5,451 nucleotides of DNA, from NCBI GenBank assembly GCA_023426865.1, contig JAEZBT010000119.1, forward strand, positions 1-5,451, read 5' to 3'. Position 1 is the first letter of the stretch. Every line of letters begins with the position of its first letter. Shown here piece by piece: positions 4,513 through 5,451 of the stretch. The translations under genes and the position numbers were made by a program. The notes beneath the pieces are model-generated. The model saw only the letters and a list, made by a program, of their open reading frames with translations. It ran no database searches and had not been told where the DNA came from. Source of the stretch: Actinomycetes bacterium. GTDB taxonomy: Bacteria; Actinomycetota; Actinomycetes; Actinomycetales; Cellulomonadaceae.

Positions 4513-5451
4513 CCACCTACGCCGAGCTCCTCGCGCAGGCGACAGCGCACCTGCGCGAGGGCTCGAACACCCTCCGAGCAGACCGGTTCTGGACACCGAA
4601 CGAGGCGCTCGACGCCATCGGGGACTTCCACGGGCTCCTCGACGCCATCGCCTCCCACGGGCGCCGCCTCCTGCGGCCTGCCCAACTCGGCCGGCTCGGC
4701 CTGACCCGACACCGTGACGGTCTCCCGCCCCTGGAGCAGGCCTCGATCGACCTCATCACGCGGCTCGAAGCCGTGACGGGGGAATCGAGGCCCCACCCGT
4801 CCCAAGTGCGCCGTGGGACGACACCATGGGCCCGATCGGCTCTTGCACTGCGCGCGGCCGCCGACCTCGTCGGAACCCACTTCTCGACCGACGGACGGCC
4901 CCGGAGCCCAGACGCCGCTGCGGCCACGACCGCGACCTTCGACGCCAGCCTCGTCGACCTCGGCCACTTCGCCGTCGCCGCCCTCGCGCAAGAGGAGCCA
5001 CTCGCCCTCAGGACCATCCAGGCAGGCGTGCCCCGCGCCATCGTCGCAAAGCAGCTCCCCGGGCTCGAGGCCCTCGCCGACGCCGCGCGGGAGCTCGCCG
5101 CCCAGGGCCTTGGCCGCCCCGAGAGGCTCCTCGGCTCCCTCAGCCAGACCCACCTTCGCGTCCGCACCGACGACCCAATGACCGAGCTCAGCGACCGCAT
5201 GGTGCGACTCCGCCAAGGCGTCTGGAACTTCATCGCCGACCACACCGACGTCCTGCCGTCCCTGCGGCTCACGGCGGGCCTCGGCGTTGCGGTCCACGCA
5301 CACGCCGCCGCCTTCCACGGCGCTGACCTCACCGCACCCGGACCGAACGGGCCCGCCGCACTCGTCGCGCACGGCCGCTCCTGGCAGCGCCTGCACCAGG
5401 CCCTATCGCAGTTCGCGGTCCTGGCACCTGCCGTGGCGAGCGTCCGCGACG
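4509..5451 (+). CDS. Unrecognised large helical protein, 3' end beyond window
   Basis: Seen: the frame stays open for 314 codons from ATG 4509 to the right edge, with about 90% G/C at third positions in the part counted. The protein starts MTTYAELLAQATAHLREG and consists of Ala/Leu/Arg/His-rich helices separated by short Pro/Gly loops (for example GLPPLEQASIDLITRLEAV near residue 75). No signal peptide, membrane span, Walker motif, zinc-binding cysteines or nuclease motif is visible; there is not a single cysteine. The recurring helical pairs suggest a scaffold or bundle. It is translationally coupled to the 140-aa protein by the ATGA overlap, which implies matched amounts and perhaps a complex. 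The C-terminus is missing, so any catalytic domain could lie outside the window. A 376-codon open frame on the opposite strand is its antisense shadow. The family is not recognised. Confidence 0.75.
   Translation, partial: MTTYAELLAQATAHLREGSNTLRADRFWTPNEALDAIGDFHGLLDAIASHGRRLLRPAQLGRLGLTRHRDGLPPLEQASIDLITRLEAVTGESRPHPSQVRRGTTPWARSALALRAAADLVGTHFSTDGRPRSPDAAAATTATFDASLVDLGHFAVAALAQEEPLALRTIQAGVPRAIVAKQLPGLEALADAARELAAQGLGRPERLLGSLSQTHLRVRTDDPMTELSDRMVRLRQGVWNFIADHTDVLPSLRLTAGLGVAVHAHAAAFHGADLTAPGPNGPAALVAHGRSWQRLHQALSQFAVLAPAVASVRD

Noticed and set aside
4266..5396. 376-codon open frame on the minus strand
   Set aside because: It lies antisense to the coupled plus-strand genes, which have a perfect ribosome site, an ATGA overlap and G/C-rich third positions. 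Its Gly/Glu/Val/Arg-rich product is typical of antisense to GC-rich coding DNA.
1..5451. tRNA genes, CRISPR array, intact IS or integrase
   Set aside because: No T-loop/acceptor pairing, no regularly spaced repeats, no transposase DDE-type or integrase motifs and no long terminal inverted repeats were found on either strand.

Overview
The window is high-GC DNA with strongly G/C-biased third codon positions, strong Shine-Dalgarno sites, GTG starts and several Sec/lipoprotein signals. An ArsR-type regulator sits directly in front of a group-4-hydrogenase-like small subunit. Together these point to a Gram-positive actinobacterium, perhaps Micrococcales; the genus is inference and cannot be fixed from the sequence.

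Left edge (1-526, minus strand): a leftward operon of a cysteine-free ArsR/SmtB regulator and, 7 nt downstream, the first 51 codons of a NuoB/HycG-like [NiFe]-hydrogenase small subunit, cut by the window edge just after its DAGSCNGCE cluster-binding motif. The same order is known from Mycobacterium tuberculosis (Rv0081 regulator, then Rv0082 and formate-hydrogenlyase-like genes). The regulator probably controls the complex and itself from the AT-rich segment around 569-606.

527-1436: about 900 bases without a convincing intact gene. It holds the regulator's upstream region, a perfect 7-bp inverted repeat resembling a LacI-family operator (663-680), a probable decayed minus-strand coding stretch with two in-frame stops (581-850), a weaker plus-strand coding-like stretch (1025-1250) and a possible promoter near 1317-1347. 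It reads as a worn accessory junction.

1437-3824 (plus strand): an extracytoplasmic cassette. A 102-aa Sec-secreted, Ser/Tyr/Thr-rich protein is followed after 24 nt by a 215-aa lipoprotein. Then come a 450-bp gap containing a strong GC hairpin and a second, 318-aa lipoprotein. Both lipoproteins have an LAAC lipobox, exactly four further cysteines, and motifs of the form C-[ML]-x3-G-[FL]; they may be distant relatives. The function is unknown. A secreted effector with surface-anchored partner proteins is a hypothesis only.

3825-5451 (plus strand): a 265-bp gap, possibly with a 45-codon basic ORF, then a perfect AGGAGG site and a two-gene operon of unrecognised, helix-rich, probably cytoplasmic proteins (140 aa and at least 314 aa). 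These overlap by ATGA, implying translational coupling. The second gene runs off the right edge. No tRNA, rRNA, CRISPR array, intact transposase or integrase was seen.
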